A stretch of 64,000 nucleotides of DNA from Pseudoalteromonas piscicida (GTDB lineage Bacteria > Pseudomonadota > Gammaproteobacteria > Enterobacterales > Alteromonadaceae), in NCBI RefSeq assembly GCF_000238315.3, contig NZ_CP011925.1, positions 186,001-250,000 of the forward strand. The letters are read 5' to 3'. Position 1 is the first letter of the stretch, and each line of letters begins with the position of its first letter. A program made the translations under genes and the position numbers. Under the pieces are notes generated by a model. It saw only the letters and a list, made by a program, of their open reading frames with translations, did not search any database and had not been told where the DNA came from. Positions 46,217-55,942 of this stretch are shown here, one piece after another.

Positions 46217-48739
46217 ATGAGCAATAATACATCTCGTTATAACAAACACCTTATTGCGCTTGCTATCAGTGGCGCGTTATTGGGTTCGCACACTGCGGTT
46301 GCACAAGCGAAAGAGACGCAAGAAACTACAGAAAAAAAGAAACTACTCGACCTTGAGCGAATTGTCGTGACTGGCAGCGGTGGGCGCGGCCAGACTAAAT
46401 TGGAATCATCGGTCTCAATTACCACCTTAAATGCCGAACAGTTAGCGCGAGAAGCACCTCTAGGTACGGCGGATCTGCTGGAAAGCGTGCCAGGCTTTTG
46501 GGTTGAAGATTCAGGTGGTGAAACCAACAATAATGTAGCACCTAGAGGACTACGTGGCGGTGAAGGCTTCCGTTATATCGGCGTTGAAGAAGATGGGCTA
46601 CCTGTGGTATACGACGGCGTTTGGGTTGATTTTTATCAGCGTCAAGATATCACGATTGAACATATGGAAGCGGTTCGTGGGGGCACCTCAGGCCTACTAA
46701 CCACCAACGGCCCCGCGGCATTAGTAAACTTTATTACCCGTAAACCAGATGACATTGAAGAAGCGACGATCCGCCTAACTGCTGCCGATTACGGCATGTA
46801 TCGCGGCGAGTTCTTTTATGGCACACCCATTAGTGACAACTGGAAAATGTCGATAGGTGGCTCATATCGTCGTTCTGATGGCGTGAGGGACACAGAGTTT
46901 ACCGCAGATCACGGCGGCCAACTTCGACTCAATTTAGTGCGTGAGTTTGATAAAGGCCAACTCACGCTGTCTGCCAAACACCTCAATGACCATACCACTT
47001 TCTTTGTGCCTATTCCGCTTAGAGATCAAAGTGACCCTAAAGGCATTGCTGGTGTCGACCCACAACATGGCACCTTAATTGGTAATGGTCAGCGCTTTTT
47101 ACACTATTTACAGCCTGATGGCAGCTATAAAACACGAGACCTTAAAGATGGGCAGCATACCAAGTTTAGTACGCTAGGCTATCACTTAGACTGGGAGTTA
47201 AGCGACCGTTGGCTGCTAAATACAGCTGGCCGTTACTCACAGTTTGAAAACGACATGTATATTTTGCTTAACTTCGATAACTCGACGCTCGTCAATGCCA
47301 ATACCCGACTTGGGCAGCAAGATGTGCAAAATATGCTGGACCAGTTTGCCAGTGATGGCGCCGTTGCCGCACGGTATCGATACGTCGATAGTGGTGAAAT
47401 ACTGACAGATGTCAGCAATTTAAACGGAAACGGCTTAGTCACCACAAGCTACCCGCTTTATTCGCGCTATGATGCCGAGCAGTTTGTTAATAAGCTCAAT
47501 TTTACCTATGAAGGTGATCAGCATACGCTGACCATAGGGTGGTTATTTGCCTATGTAGATGCGGACTCCTTGCCAGTTGATAAATGGGAGTCGCAGTTTT
47601 TAACGGAAGTAAAAGACAATGCTCGATTACTCGATATTGTTGCAGTTAACAGCAATCAGCAAGTGGTTGGTCAACTAACTGACCACGGCTCAACGGGTTA
47701 TGCTCCTGGTTGGGGTCAGGCAACCGCTTATGGTACCAGTACTTCCAACTCTTTATTTATCAATGAACAATATCAAGCAACCGATAACCTTCGTATTGAT
47801 GGCGGGGTTCGGATTGAGTGGTTGGAGCTAGATAGCACCGCCTCCGCAACCTCATTTGCACAGCCTGTTGCGGGCGCTTTTGACAGCGCTGGTAATGACA
47901 TAGATAACAATCTTGCCAACAATTACGTCGACATGCCGTCAAACAAATTCCTGTCAAAAACTCGTAGCGAAACCGAAACCGCATGGACGGTCGGATTCAA
48001 TTATACCTTCTCGGATGATGTGTCAGTATTTGGTCGTTATGCCGATGCATTTGAAATGCCAAGGTTAATGAGCTTTGGTCAGAACATTCACTCAGGGGTT
48101 GATGCCGACTTTAATGACAGCGTTAATCTAACCTTTAGCGAATTGGGTACTCGCTATGCTGGCGATTCAATTGGTGCATCACTGACCTTGTTTAGAACTA
48201 AATTTAATGACTTAGTGGAGCGTAATTTTACCGGCAGCAATGGCGAGGTGGCGAATCAAACGATAGACACTGTCACCGATGGTCTTGAGTTTGAAACAGT
48301 GTGGCAGGCGCATGACAATTTACAGCTTGAGCTGACAGGCGTGTTACAAGACCCAAAAATGGAAGGATTTACCGGGGCATTTGCACATTGGGAAGGCAAG
48401 CAAGTGAAGCGCACACCTAAAGTGCAGCTTAGGTTAACGCCAACCTATTACTTTGACGATGGTGATATCTATTTAACCATTCACCACTTAGGAGAGCGTT
48501 ACTCAGACGGTGAGAATAAGTTTGAGCTTCCTGCCTACACCACAATCGACATGGGCGTGAATTATCGCTTTACCGACGCGGTTGCGCTGCATGTGAAAGC
48601 GACCAATATCAGTGATGAACTTGGGTTAACCGAAGGAAATCCGCGTGCCATCAACGATGTTCAAGCAGGATACGACTATTACTATGCTCGGCCGATCTTA
48701 GGACGCACCATCAGCGCATCGCTGACGCTGAATTTTTAG
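46217..48739 (+). CDS. TonB-dependent receptor, transport-only paralogue of the chitin/amino-sugar locus
   Basis: 840 residues: signal peptide (IALAISGALLGSHTAVA), a TonB box region LERIVVTG, plug with GFWVEDSGGETNNNVAPRG and VRGGTSGLLTTNGPAALVNFI, and a barrel ending in GRTISASLTLNF. The plug is nearly the same as in the receptor at 55943-58615, but there is no N-terminal signalling (STN) domain, so this copy should only transport. AAGGGAA precedes the ATG. Substrate is inferred as a chitin-derived or GlcNAc-containing oligosaccharide from the two GH20 genes that follow. The stop codon TAG is formed by the first bases of repeat copy 3. Confidence 0.9.
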   Translation: MSNNTSRYNKHLIALAISGALLGSHTAVAQAKETQETTEKKKLLDLERIVVTGSGGRGQTKLESSVSITTLNAEQLAREAPLGTADLLESVPGFWVEDSGGETNNNVAPRGLRGGEGFRYIGVEEDGLPVVYDGVWVDFYQRQDITIEHMEAVRGGTSGLLTTNGPAALVNFITRKPDDIEEATIRLTAADYGMYRGEFFYGTPISDNWKMSIGGSYRRSDGVRDTEFTADHGGQLRLNLVREFDKGQLTLSAKHLNDHTTFFVPIPLRDQSDPKGIAGVDPQHGTLIGNGQRFLHYLQPDGSYKTRDLKDGQHTKFSTLGYHLDWELSDRWLLNTAGRYSQFENDMYILLNFDNSTLVNANTRLGQQDVQNMLDQFASDGAVAARYRYVDSGEILTDVSNLNGNGLVTTSYPLYSRYDAEQFVNKLNFTYEGDQHTLTIGWLFAYVDADSLPVDKWESQFLTEVKDNARLLDIVAVNSNQQVVGQLTDHGSTGYAPGWGQATAYGTSTSNSLFINEQYQATDNLRIDGGVRIEWLELDSTASATSFAQPVAGAFDSAGNDIDNNLANNYVDMPSNKFLSKTRSETETAWTVGFNYTFSDDVSVFGRYADAFEMPRLMSFGQNIHSGVDADFNDSVNLTFSELGTRYAGDSIGASLTLFRTKFNDLVERNFTGSNGEVANQTIDTVTDGLEFETVWQAHDNLQLELTGVLQDPKMEGFTGAFAHWEGKQVKRTPKVQLRLTPTYYFDDGDIYLTIHHLGERYSDGENKFELPAYTTIDMGVNYRFTDAVALHVKATNISDELGLTEGNPRAINDVQAGYDYYYARPILGRTISASLTLNF

Positions 48740-48878
48740 GGCCTAATCGGGTTCACCTGAGTGCGCTTAGTTCATTGTTGCTTAACTTTTTGCTCAGCCC
48801 ACTATGTAGCAAGTCGAGCGTCGCGACCAAAACTCACTCAGGGGAACAAAAATTAAATAGCAAAGGTCATTAGGCCCT
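48738..48878. repeat. Non-coding dispersed element, internally shortened copy 3
   Basis: 141 bases. The ends AGGGCCTAAT/ATTAGGCCCT are inverted, and the interior keeps only the right-hand part of copies 1 and 2 (GTTCACCTGAGTG...CACTCAGGGGAAC, CAAGTCGAGCGTCGCGACC). The tip sequence differs from the other copies but changes on both arms together. It starts inside the stop codon of the TonB receptor gene. Confidence 0.8.
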
Positions 48879-48928
48879 GTATTTCCCTTGCTAATTTGCA
48901 CACTGCCCAGTGCTCATTAGTTCACTCA

Positions 48929-48951
48929 AGCCCGCTATAAGCGGGCTTTTC
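48929..48951 (+). terminator. Terminator/attenuator immediately before the first GH20 gene
   Basis: AGCCCGCT (48929-48936) pairs with AGCGGGCT (48940-48947), followed by TTTTC. Only about 15 bases remain before the GH20 start codon at 48966, including its ribosome site AGGAAG, so a promoter cannot fit after it; read-through or attenuation is implied. Confidence 0.8.
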
Positions 48952-48965
48952 TCAGGAAGTTATTT

Positions 48966-51251
48966 ATGAACCAGAGTGTCTTTTATACATTTTTGCAAAG
49001 CAGTTTATTGCTGTTTTCTTTGTTGCTCACACCACTTTGTGCAGCGCTACAGATCACCCCAAAACCACTGAGTGCTAGTTTTGGTAACGGTCACTTTAAC
49101 CTTACCCATGACAGTAAAATTACCTTTAACCAGCAGCAAGCTCAAAGCGTTGCGCAGCAATTAGCGACCTTTTTGCGCTCGCCGACGGGCTATCAGTTGC
49201 CAGTATCTCAAGCTGATAGCACAACTAAAAATAGTATTGCCTTTAAGATTGTCGATGCACCGCTATCTCAAGAGGGATATGCGCTGAGCGTGACACCTGA
49301 AGGGGTTGAAATACAAGCGAATACTGCGACCGGATTATTTTGGGGGATGCAGTCGCTGCGACAATTACTCCCTGCTGAGATAGAGTCGCGTATGCCCATC
49401 AATCAGGCGAGTTGGGCAATACCTGCGGTAGAAATAAAAGATCAGCCCAGATTCTCTTACCGTGGCATGCATTTAGATGTGAGTCGGCACTTTTTCGATG
49501 TGGCTTTTGTGAAGCGTTATATCGATTGGTTGGCGATGCATAAATTCAATGTCTTCCAGTGGCACCTAACCGATGATCAAGGCTGGCGAATTGCCATTGA
49601 TGCGTACCCTAAACTAACCGAAATTGGGGCAACGCGGCCTCATACCGTGGTTGGTCATACCTATGATTATCAACCATTGTTTGATAATAAAACGGTGTCG
49701 GGCTTTTATACCAAGGCGCAAATTAAGGAAGTGATTGAGTATGCGCAGGCGCGACATATTGAAGTGATCCCTGAAATCGATATTCCGGGGCATAGCAGTG
49801 CGATGCTTGCCGCATATCCCGAGTTATCTTGCCACCAGCGCGCGGTAAAGGTGCAGCCGCAGTTTGGGATTTTTGAAGATGTGCTATGTCCCCGTGAAGA
49901 CGTGTTTGCGTTTCTTGGTGTTGTATACAAAGAGGTTGCTGAGCTATTTCCGAGCCAATATATCCACATTGGCGGCGATGAGGTGATAAAAAAGCAGTGG
50001 CTAGAGAGTCCCGAGGTGAAAAAGTTGATGCAACAGCATCAGTTAACCACACCTGAGCAGGTGCAAAGCTATTTTATTAAACGGGTCGCCAAAATCGTCC
50101 AAAATCTTGGCAAAACGGTGATTGGTTGGGATGAAATATTAGAAGGAGGGGTAGCGGATGACGCCGTGATCATGTCTTGGCGGGGCACGGAAGGAGGCAT
50201 TCAAGCTGCAAAAATGGGTCATCAGGTGATCATGAGTCCTTATCAATATATTTATTTTGATGCCTATCAATCGCGCAATCTTGACGAGCCTAAAGCTATC
50301 CACGGGCTTTCAAGCCTAAAAAACGTTTATCAATATGAGCCGCAGCCCAGCCACTTAACCGCTGAGCAGCAAGCCTTTATTGTTGGTGCGCAAGGTGCAC
50401 TTTGGACTGAATATATAAAAACACCTCGTCATGCCGAGTATATGCTGTTTCCGCGCTTGAGTGCGTTGGCCGAAACATTGTGGTCGGATAAAACACAGAA
50501 GTCGTGGTCTGATTACAGCCAATATCGTTTACCCGCGCTTTTAAAACGCTACCAGCAGATGCACCTTAATACCGCTTATAGTAGCCATAAGCCTATCATT
50601 TCAAGTGAGATTAATGGACAGCAGCTCATCGCCACCATTACCTCTGAAATTGCCAACACGGCTATTTACTATACCTTAGACGGCAGCGAGCCAACGCTAC
50701 AATCACAGCAATATCAAAAGCCGCTAGTGATAACTGACGAAACGCAGCTTCGCGCCCGCAGTTATGTAAGCGATCTAGGGCAATTGGTAGGTGATGCGCG
50801 TTTAACGCTTTCGCCTCATTTAGCGCTTGGAAAAGAGATAACGCTTGGCTCGCTAGCTGCCGAAGGTTCTGCGACTAAGCTGCAGGATGGTCAATTTGCC
50901 TATGATCAATTTTACAGCGTTGATGATTATGCGATTTTTTACGATACCGATCTTGAGGCGGTTATTGACTTAGATGCGTCAACGCAAGTGCAGCAGGTTA
51001 AGCTGGGCTTTGACAGCGGGCGACATAGACAACTGCACCCGCCAACACATATTCAAGTGCTGGGTTCAAGTGATAAACAACAGTGGCAAACGTTAGCTGA
51101 GGTTAATAATCCGCGTGGGCCCATATCGGTGTTGTCGTTTGCTCCTGTAAGTGTGCGCTTTTTAAAGGTGGTGGCCATTAATAGTAAGCAATCTGACGAT
51201 ATCCAGATCCCCAAACTTCCCCTGTATATCGATGAAATAGCGGTATATTAA
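48966..51251 (+). CDS. GH20 beta-N-acetylhexosaminidase with C-terminal discoidin-like domain
   Basis: 761 residues: signal peptide (SLLLFSLLLTPLCAA), GH20 N-terminal alpha/beta domain (about 25-150), the catalytic TIM barrel (about 155-500) with GMHLDVSRHFF, WHLTDDQGWRI, PEIDIPGHSSA and the Asp-Glu pair in HIGGDEV (substrate-assisted catalysis). A chitobiase-like Ig module follows (AIYYTLDGSEPTLQSQ), then a discoidin-like domain (about 620-761). It releases GlcNAc/GalNAc from oligosaccharide non-reducing ends, in the periplasm or at the surface. AGGAAG lies upstream. Downstream of the transport TonB receptor and upstream of a second, distinct GH20. Confidence 0.93.
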   Translation: MNQSVFYTFLQSSLLLFSLLLTPLCAALQITPKPLSASFGNGHFNLTHDSKITFNQQQAQSVAQQLATFLRSPTGYQLPVSQADSTTKNSIAFKIVDAPLSQEGYALSVTPEGVEIQANTATGLFWGMQSLRQLLPAEIESRMPINQASWAIPAVEIKDQPRFSYRGMHLDVSRHFFDVAFVKRYIDWLAMHKFNVFQWHLTDDQGWRIAIDAYPKLTEIGATRPHTVVGHTYDYQPLFDNKTVSGFYTKAQIKEVIEYAQARHIEVIPEIDIPGHSSAMLAAYPELSCHQRAVKVQPQFGIFEDVLCPREDVFAFLGVVYKEVAELFPSQYIHIGGDEVIKKQWLESPEVKKLMQQHQLTTPEQVQSYFIKRVAKIVQNLGKTVIGWDEILEGGVADDAVIMSWRGTEGGIQAAKMGHQVIMSPYQYIYFDAYQSRNLDEPKAIHGLSSLKNVYQYEPQPSHLTAEQQAFIVGAQGALWTEYIKTPRHAEYMLFPRLSALAETLWSDKTQKSWSDYSQYRLPALLKRYQQMHLNTAYSSHKPIISSEINGQQLIATITSEIANTAIYYTLDGSEPTLQSQQYQKPLVITDETQLRARSYVSDLGQLVGDARLTLSPHLALGKEITLGSLAAEGSATKLQDGQFAYDQFYSVDDYAIFYDTDLEAVIDLDASTQVQQVKLGFDSGRHRQLHPPTHIQVLGSSDKQQWQTLAEVNNPRGPISVLSFAPVSVRFLKVVAINSKQSDDIQIPKLPLYIDEIAVY

Positions 51252-51259
51252 TCACACCA

Positions 51260-51292
51260 GCCCTAATGCTAAATTCGTAATTAGGGCATTAT
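51260..51292 (+). terminator. Terminator-like hairpin between the GH20 genes
   Basis: GCCCTAAT (51260-51267) pairs with ATTAGGGC (51280-51287), followed by ATTATTTAT. The downstream GH20 gene therefore probably has its own promoter in 51293-51393. Confidence 0.7.
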
Positions 51293-51393
51293 TTATGATT
51301 CCATTCCCAACTTCCTCGGCTCAAACGTTTACATAGATAGAGTGGCAGCAGTACGCGCTCTATCCGAACAATAACAATATTTTAGGAGCCAAC

Positions 51394-54138
51394 ATGTTTG
51401 CAAAAAAACAGATAATTACTGCCTCACTGTCAGGCTTAGCCTTGTTGACTGCGAGCTACTATAGCGTCGCACATCCTCACCCAGATAACTTAGCATTACG
51501 CTGGCAAGTCGTGGATCATGGCATTGGAGAGAATATCTTTCTTGGCAGTCTGACGATTACTAATAATGGTCTTGAGCCGTTGGGTGAGTCTGGCTGGGCG
51601 CTTTATTTTAGCTCGGTAAGGCCGCCTGCAAGCGTACTACCAGACTCAGATCCAAATGGTCAGTATGCGCGCCAGCATATTGCCGCGCAGAATCTAAGTT
51701 TAGAAAATGCCGATGACGCAAAAAGTGGTGATTACTTTGTACTTAAGCCCGTAGCGGGTTTTGCCCCCATTCAACCCGGTGAGTCTCGTACTATTGAAAT
51801 CGTTGCACAGTATTGGCAAATGCTGAAAAACGACTCACCATCGGGTTTTCACATTAGCTACAATAATCAAGCGCCTCAAGCTGTGCTGGTGGACGTGATG
51901 ATGGACCCAAGCGATCCAAAACAAACAAAGCAAGCGGTTAACGATAATATGCCGGTGCAAACGTCCGCCATCCGATTCGCAGAAAACAGCGCGATGCGCA
52001 TGGCATTGCCGCTGAAAAATCGCTTGGTTCCGCAGCCCCATTCAGTGGTAACACCAAATGATGAATTCTTAACTTTGATGAGCCAATTAACCAGTATTTC
52101 AGCGCCAGCTTCACTGGCTAAAGAAGCCACCTTCTTACAAACTGCACTGCGCGATATTCTGAGTGGCACATTTGCGATTAATAGCACTGTGCAAAATGGC
52201 CCGAACCTTATCAAGTTGCAGCTAGACCCAAATCTCGATACCAATCAAGACAATCAGCCGGACTCAAGTGGTTATAAGCTTGAAGTCGATGCATTCTCGG
52301 GGATCACCATTACCGGAAATGACGCCCAAGGGGTGTTTTATGGTATTCAAACACTTCGTCAAATGATCCCCACCACGGTGTATAAAACGGCTAAAAACTC
52401 AGCCACTTTGTCCGACAATGCCGTACTACCCGCTAGCACTATTTTGGATGCACCACGGTTTGAATATCGAGGCATGATGCTGGATGTGTCGCGTAATTTC
52501 CAAAGCAAAGAAACGGTATTTAAGTTGTTAGAATTAATGGCTTTTTACAAGTTAAACAAATTTGAAATTAACCTTGCCAACGATGAAGGTTGGCGACTAG
52601 AAATTCCCGGTATTCCTGAACTCACGGAGTTTGGAGCAAAGCGGGGATATGACCTGAGCGAAAGTACGATGCTGCATACGTTTATGGGAGCTGCCAATGG
52701 CTTTGCGCCAGGAGATGGGATTGAAAATAAACCCACGGATGAAACAGCTGCAAACTTAGGTACCGCGCCTAGTTATCAAGGCTTTGAAATTGCTCAGCAA
52801 AACTTTCTCGGTAAAGGCTGGGGCTACTACACGGTGAATGATTTTAAAGAAATTCTTCAGTATGCCGCTGACCGTCATATTGATGTGATCATCGAATATG
52901 ATTTTCCAGCCCATGCGCGCGCAGCAATCAAAGCGATGGAATATCGCTACAACAAATACAAAGATAGCGACCCAGTTGAAGCAAGTCGTTTTAGGTTGAT
53001 TGATCCGCTCGACCAGTCGCAGTATTACACCCCACAATTTTATACCGACAATTTTATTAACCCAGCGCTTGAGAGCACCTTTACTTTCCTCAACCATGTG
53101 GTGAAAGAAACACGCGCCATTTATGATGCCGTGCCCGATGCGACATTGACTCGGCTGCATGGCGGTGGTGACGAGCTGCCACATTTAGGTCCGAATGAAT
53201 GGTGGGCGCAATCTCCAGCGGTCGATCAAAACCCAGCTACAGCGGGCAAAACCGATGCAGAGCTGTTTGACTACTTCTTTTTACGCTGGAAGCAGATAGT
53301 CAATCAGCATGGTTTTGATATGGCAACTTGGGGCGATGTGTTATCGCACAATGGTACGGGTAATGTTAGTTACGGTGAGATATTCCCCGTGTTTTGGAAT
53401 AACGTGTGGGGTTGGGGCAATGAGCATCAGGCCTACAAGTTTGCTAACCAAGGTCACAAAGTCGTGCTGGCCCATGCGACAAACTTGTATCTTGACCTTG
53501 CGTATAACAAACATCCTGATGAAATAGGCTATCACTGGGCAGGTTACACAGATACCAAAAAGGCGTTTGAATATCGTCCGTTTAATATCTACGCTAACGC
53601 CGAGCATGACAAGCTGGGCAATCCAGTGCCGTGGGATCCGAAATGGGTGTTACTGAGCGAAGCGGGTAAACAAAATGTTCAAGGTATTCAGGCGCAACTT
53701 TTTGGCGAAAACCAAAAGTCACCAGAAATTCTTGATTATATGACTTTCCCGAAATTACTGGGGGCCGCTGAGCGTGCATGGGTGCAAGATATGCCAGCGC
53801 AAGGTGCAGCGACTACCGAGGCTTGGCACACCTTTACCAACACTTTAGGACAATACGCTCTACCACTATTGGACTATTACCAAGTGGTCGATATTAATGC
53901 TCAAATACCACAGCAGGTCGGGGTAAATTATCGTATTCCATTACCTGGAGGCGCGATTGAAGGTGGTAAGTTAATCGTCAATACCCGGTTTGTTGGCATG
54001 GCTACGGAGTATTCGATTGACCAAGGCGTAACATGGCAGCGCTATGAAGGGCCTGTGACATTGACCGCGTCATCTAAAGTACAACTCAGAACGGTGAGTG
54101 ATTCGGGCAAGGTAAGCCGAGTCGCAACGGTTAATTAA
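51394..54138 (+). CDS. GH20 chitobiase-type beta-N-acetylhexosaminidase
   Basis: 914 residues with four chitobiase domains: signal peptide ending in YSVAHP; N-terminal CHB_HEX carbohydrate-binding-like domain (LALRWQVVDHGIGENIFLG, SGWALYFSS); GH20b domain; catalytic barrel with GMMLDVSRNFQ, NLANDEGWRL, IIEYDFPAHARAAI and LHGGGDELPH (Asp-Glu pair); and a C-terminal Ig-like module (ATEYSIDQGVTWQRYEG). The architecture matches chitobiases splitting di-N-acetylchitobiose and short chitooligosaccharides. TAGGAG precedes the ATG. It complements the first GH20, which has a different domain set. Confidence 0.93.
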   Translation: MFAKKQIITASLSGLALLTASYYSVAHPHPDNLALRWQVVDHGIGENIFLGSLTITNNGLEPLGESGWALYFSSVRPPASVLPDSDPNGQYARQHIAAQNLSLENADDAKSGDYFVLKPVAGFAPIQPGESRTIEIVAQYWQMLKNDSPSGFHISYNNQAPQAVLVDVMMDPSDPKQTKQAVNDNMPVQTSAIRFAENSAMRMALPLKNRLVPQPHSVVTPNDEFLTLMSQLTSISAPASLAKEATFLQTALRDILSGTFAINSTVQNGPNLIKLQLDPNLDTNQDNQPDSSGYKLEVDAFSGITITGNDAQGVFYGIQTLRQMIPTTVYKTAKNSATLSDNAVLPASTILDAPRFEYRGMMLDVSRNFQSKETVFKLLELMAFYKLNKFEINLANDEGWRLEIPGIPELTEFGAKRGYDLSESTMLHTFMGAANGFAPGDGIENKPTDETAANLGTAPSYQGFEIAQQNFLGKGWGYYTVNDFKEILQYAADRHIDVIIEYDFPAHARAAIKAMEYRYNKYKDSDPVEASRFRLIDPLDQSQYYTPQFYTDNFINPALESTFTFLNHVVKETRAIYDAVPDATLTRLHGGGDELPHLGPNEWWAQSPAVDQNPATAGKTDAELFDYFFLRWKQIVNQHGFDMATWGDVLSHNGTGNVSYGEIFPVFWNNVWGWGNEHQAYKFANQGHKVVLAHATNLYLDLAYNKHPDEIGYHWAGYTDTKKAFEYRPFNIYANAEHDKLGNPVPWDPKWVLLSEAGKQNVQGIQAQLFGENQKSPEILDYMTFPKLLGAAERAWVQDMPAQGAATTEAWHTFTNTLGQYALPLLDYYQVVDINAQIPQQVGVNYRIPLPGGAIEGGKLIVNTRFVGMATEYSIDQGVTWQRYEGPVTLTASSKVQLRTVSDSGKVSRVATVN

Positions 54139-54159
54139 GCAAATTGGTTTAAGCAACGC

Positions 54160-54189
54160 CAGCGAACCTATTAATTTATGGGTTCGCTG
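54160..54189 (+). terminator. Hairpin between GH20 and sigma factor genes
   Basis: CAGCGAACC (54160-54168) pairs with GGTTCGCTG (54181-54189). No strong T run follows; it could be a weak terminator or attenuator before the sigma factor. Confidence 0.55.
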
Positions 54190-54225
54190 CACGCTAACAC
54201 AAATGGAAGACTAGGATGCGTATTC

Positions 54226-54801
54226 ATGCCACCGTTATTATCTTTTAAGCGTAAAGCAGTCGATACCACTACGGTAGCTGCAAACGACGACCTTGCACGT
54301 CGTCAACAGGTAGAGGAGTTGTTTTTAAAACAACAGCAAAAGCTGATCCGCCACATTATGGGCAAAGGGTTAGACAAACGTGAGGCGGAAGACGTTGCCC
54401 AAGAGGCGTTTGTGAAATTGCTTGGACTTGAGCAGGATAATGTCAGCAACTATATCGCCGCGTACTTGTATAAAATTGCAACCAATTTGGCCATTGATAA
54501 GCTGCGGCGTAAAGCGCGTAGCCCGTTTGATGACCGTGAGCACGATAGCGATCAAATGCCACAACCTTACGCAAGTGCTAACCCTGAACAAAACCACCAC
54601 AACCAAGAGCTACTTAAAGAAATGGAAAAGTCTCTCGCAAGCTTACCCGACAAATGTAGGCTGGCTTTTTTATTGTATAAAATACGTGGTCAAAGCTATG
54701 AGGAGATAGCTTTGACCTTACAGATATCCCCAAGTATGGTAAGAAAATATGTATTACGTGCAGTTCGTCATTGCTACCAGCAGTTACAGCATGAGCTTTG
54801 A
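54226..54801 (+). CDS. ECF sigma factor, FecI type
   Basis: 191 residues from the ATG at 54226 (AGGAT about 8 bases upstream; an ATG at 54178 adds 16 residues). Region 2 is GLDKREAEDVAQEAFVKLLGL...YLYKIATNLAIDKLRRK; region 4 is LPDKCRLAFLLYKIRGQSYEEIALTLQISPSMVRKYVLRAVRHC. It should direct RNA polymerase to a small set of promoters when released or activated by the FecR-type protein encoded next. Its position between the hexosaminidases and the STN-bearing receptor indicates control of this locus. Confidence 0.92.
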   Translation: MPPLLSFKRKAVDTTTVAANDDLARRQQVEELFLKQQQKLIRHIMGKGLDKREAEDVAQEAFVKLLGLEQDNVSNYIAAYLYKIATNLAIDKLRRKARSPFDDREHDSDQMPQPYASANPEQNHHNQELLKEMEKSLASLPDKCRLAFLLYKIRGQSYEEIALTLQISPSMVRKYVLRAVRHCYQQLQHEL

Positions 54802-54824
54802 TCATGAGTGTTAAGGATATAAAC

Positions 54825-55868
54825 ATGACTCCATTATCTGACGATTTAGCAATAATTGAAGAACAAGCCGCTGATTGGTTATTAGTCTTAGACGAGCAGC
54901 AGATCTCACCTCATGACAGCACTCACTATCCACAGCCGCTAAACGCTTGGCTAGCTGAAAATCCGCTACACAGTGATGTGTTCAACAACATGTTGGAGCT
55001 TTGGACGCTTTCAGCCCAACTTGACGATGACTATGTTACTCAGCAGCTTGCACAGCTGGATGCACAAAACACCACGGCTGTAACTGACATTAAGCCACCA
55101 TCCAAACGCCGTGCTCAGCCTTGGTATCTTGCGATTGCCGCGACTTTGCTGCTGGTTGGTTTGGTGACTTTTATGGCACCAGAGCAGCCACTACAGCAAG
55201 CACCTGTTGCCATTGCTAAGCCAGCCCCTGTCGATACAGTGTACAGCGAGTTCTTTCAAACCAAGGTCAATGAGCATCGCACCATTACGCTTGATGATAA
55301 TAGTCAGGTTAATTTAGGGGCCAATAGCCAATTGGCTGTTCGCTACAGCAACACTTCAAGAGAACTACTGTTGTACCAAGGTGAGGCGCTGTTTAGCGTG
55401 AGTAAAGACAAGCAGCGCCCGTTTATCGTGCGCTACCAAAACAGCCAAGTTGAGGCGCTAGGCACAGTATTTAATGTTCGCGCCAATCCGGCTTCAATTA
55501 GAGTCGATGTGCTTGAGGGCCGTGTGGCTGTGACTCAGCAACAAGCAATCAAATTGACCCAAGGGCAAGCGGTAGAAGTCACACAGCAAGGCGAAGTTAC
55601 CCGCAGTAAAGCCCAGGGGGAAGCGTTGACCATGGCGTGGCAAAAAGGCTACTTAGTGTATCAAAACGCAGAATTAGGCAATGTGCTTAATGATGTGTCG
55701 CGATATAGCGAAATCAAAGTGAAGTTAAGCGATCAACGCCTAGCAAAACTGACCTACAATGGCACCTTTTTAACCACTGAAATAGGTGATTGGCTCAATA
55801 GTTTAGAAAAGATTTATCCGATCACCGTGATGCAAAAAGGTGAGGAATACACCCTAATCGCAAATTAG
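54825..55868 (+). CDS. FecR-type anti-sigma/transmembrane signal transducer
   Basis: 347 residues from the ATG at 54825, with AAGGAT 8 bases upstream (ATG 54804 is also possible). The cytoplasmic N-terminal domain (EEQAADWLLVLDEQQISPHD...WLAENPLHSDVFNNMLELW) is typical of FecR. A single membrane helix follows (WYLAIAATLLLVGLVTFMA), then the periplasmic FecR domain (RTITLDDNSQVNLGANSQLAVRY, GEALFSV, RPFIVRY) and a C-terminal STN-like segment. It relays binding of the receptor signalling domain to the sigma factor. It lies directly after the sigma gene. Confidence 0.92.
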   Translation: MTPLSDDLAIIEEQAADWLLVLDEQQISPHDSTHYPQPLNAWLAENPLHSDVFNNMLELWTLSAQLDDDYVTQQLAQLDAQNTTAVTDIKPPSKRRAQPWYLAIAATLLLVGLVTFMAPEQPLQQAPVAIAKPAPVDTVYSEFFQTKVNEHRTITLDDNSQVNLGANSQLAVRYSNTSRELLLYQGEALFSVSKDKQRPFIVRYQNSQVEALGTVFNVRANPASIRVDVLEGRVAVTQQQAIKLTQGQAVEVTQQGEVTRSKAQGEALTMAWQKGYLVYQNAELGNVLNDVSRYSEIKVKLSDQRLAKLTYNGTFLTTEIGDWLNSLEKIYPITVMQKGEEYTLIAN

Positions 55869-55942
55869 CTAAAAGTGTCATAGCAAAGTCACAATATAAG
55901 TGGTACAAAGTTTATACAATAATAAAGACATTGATTTAAACT

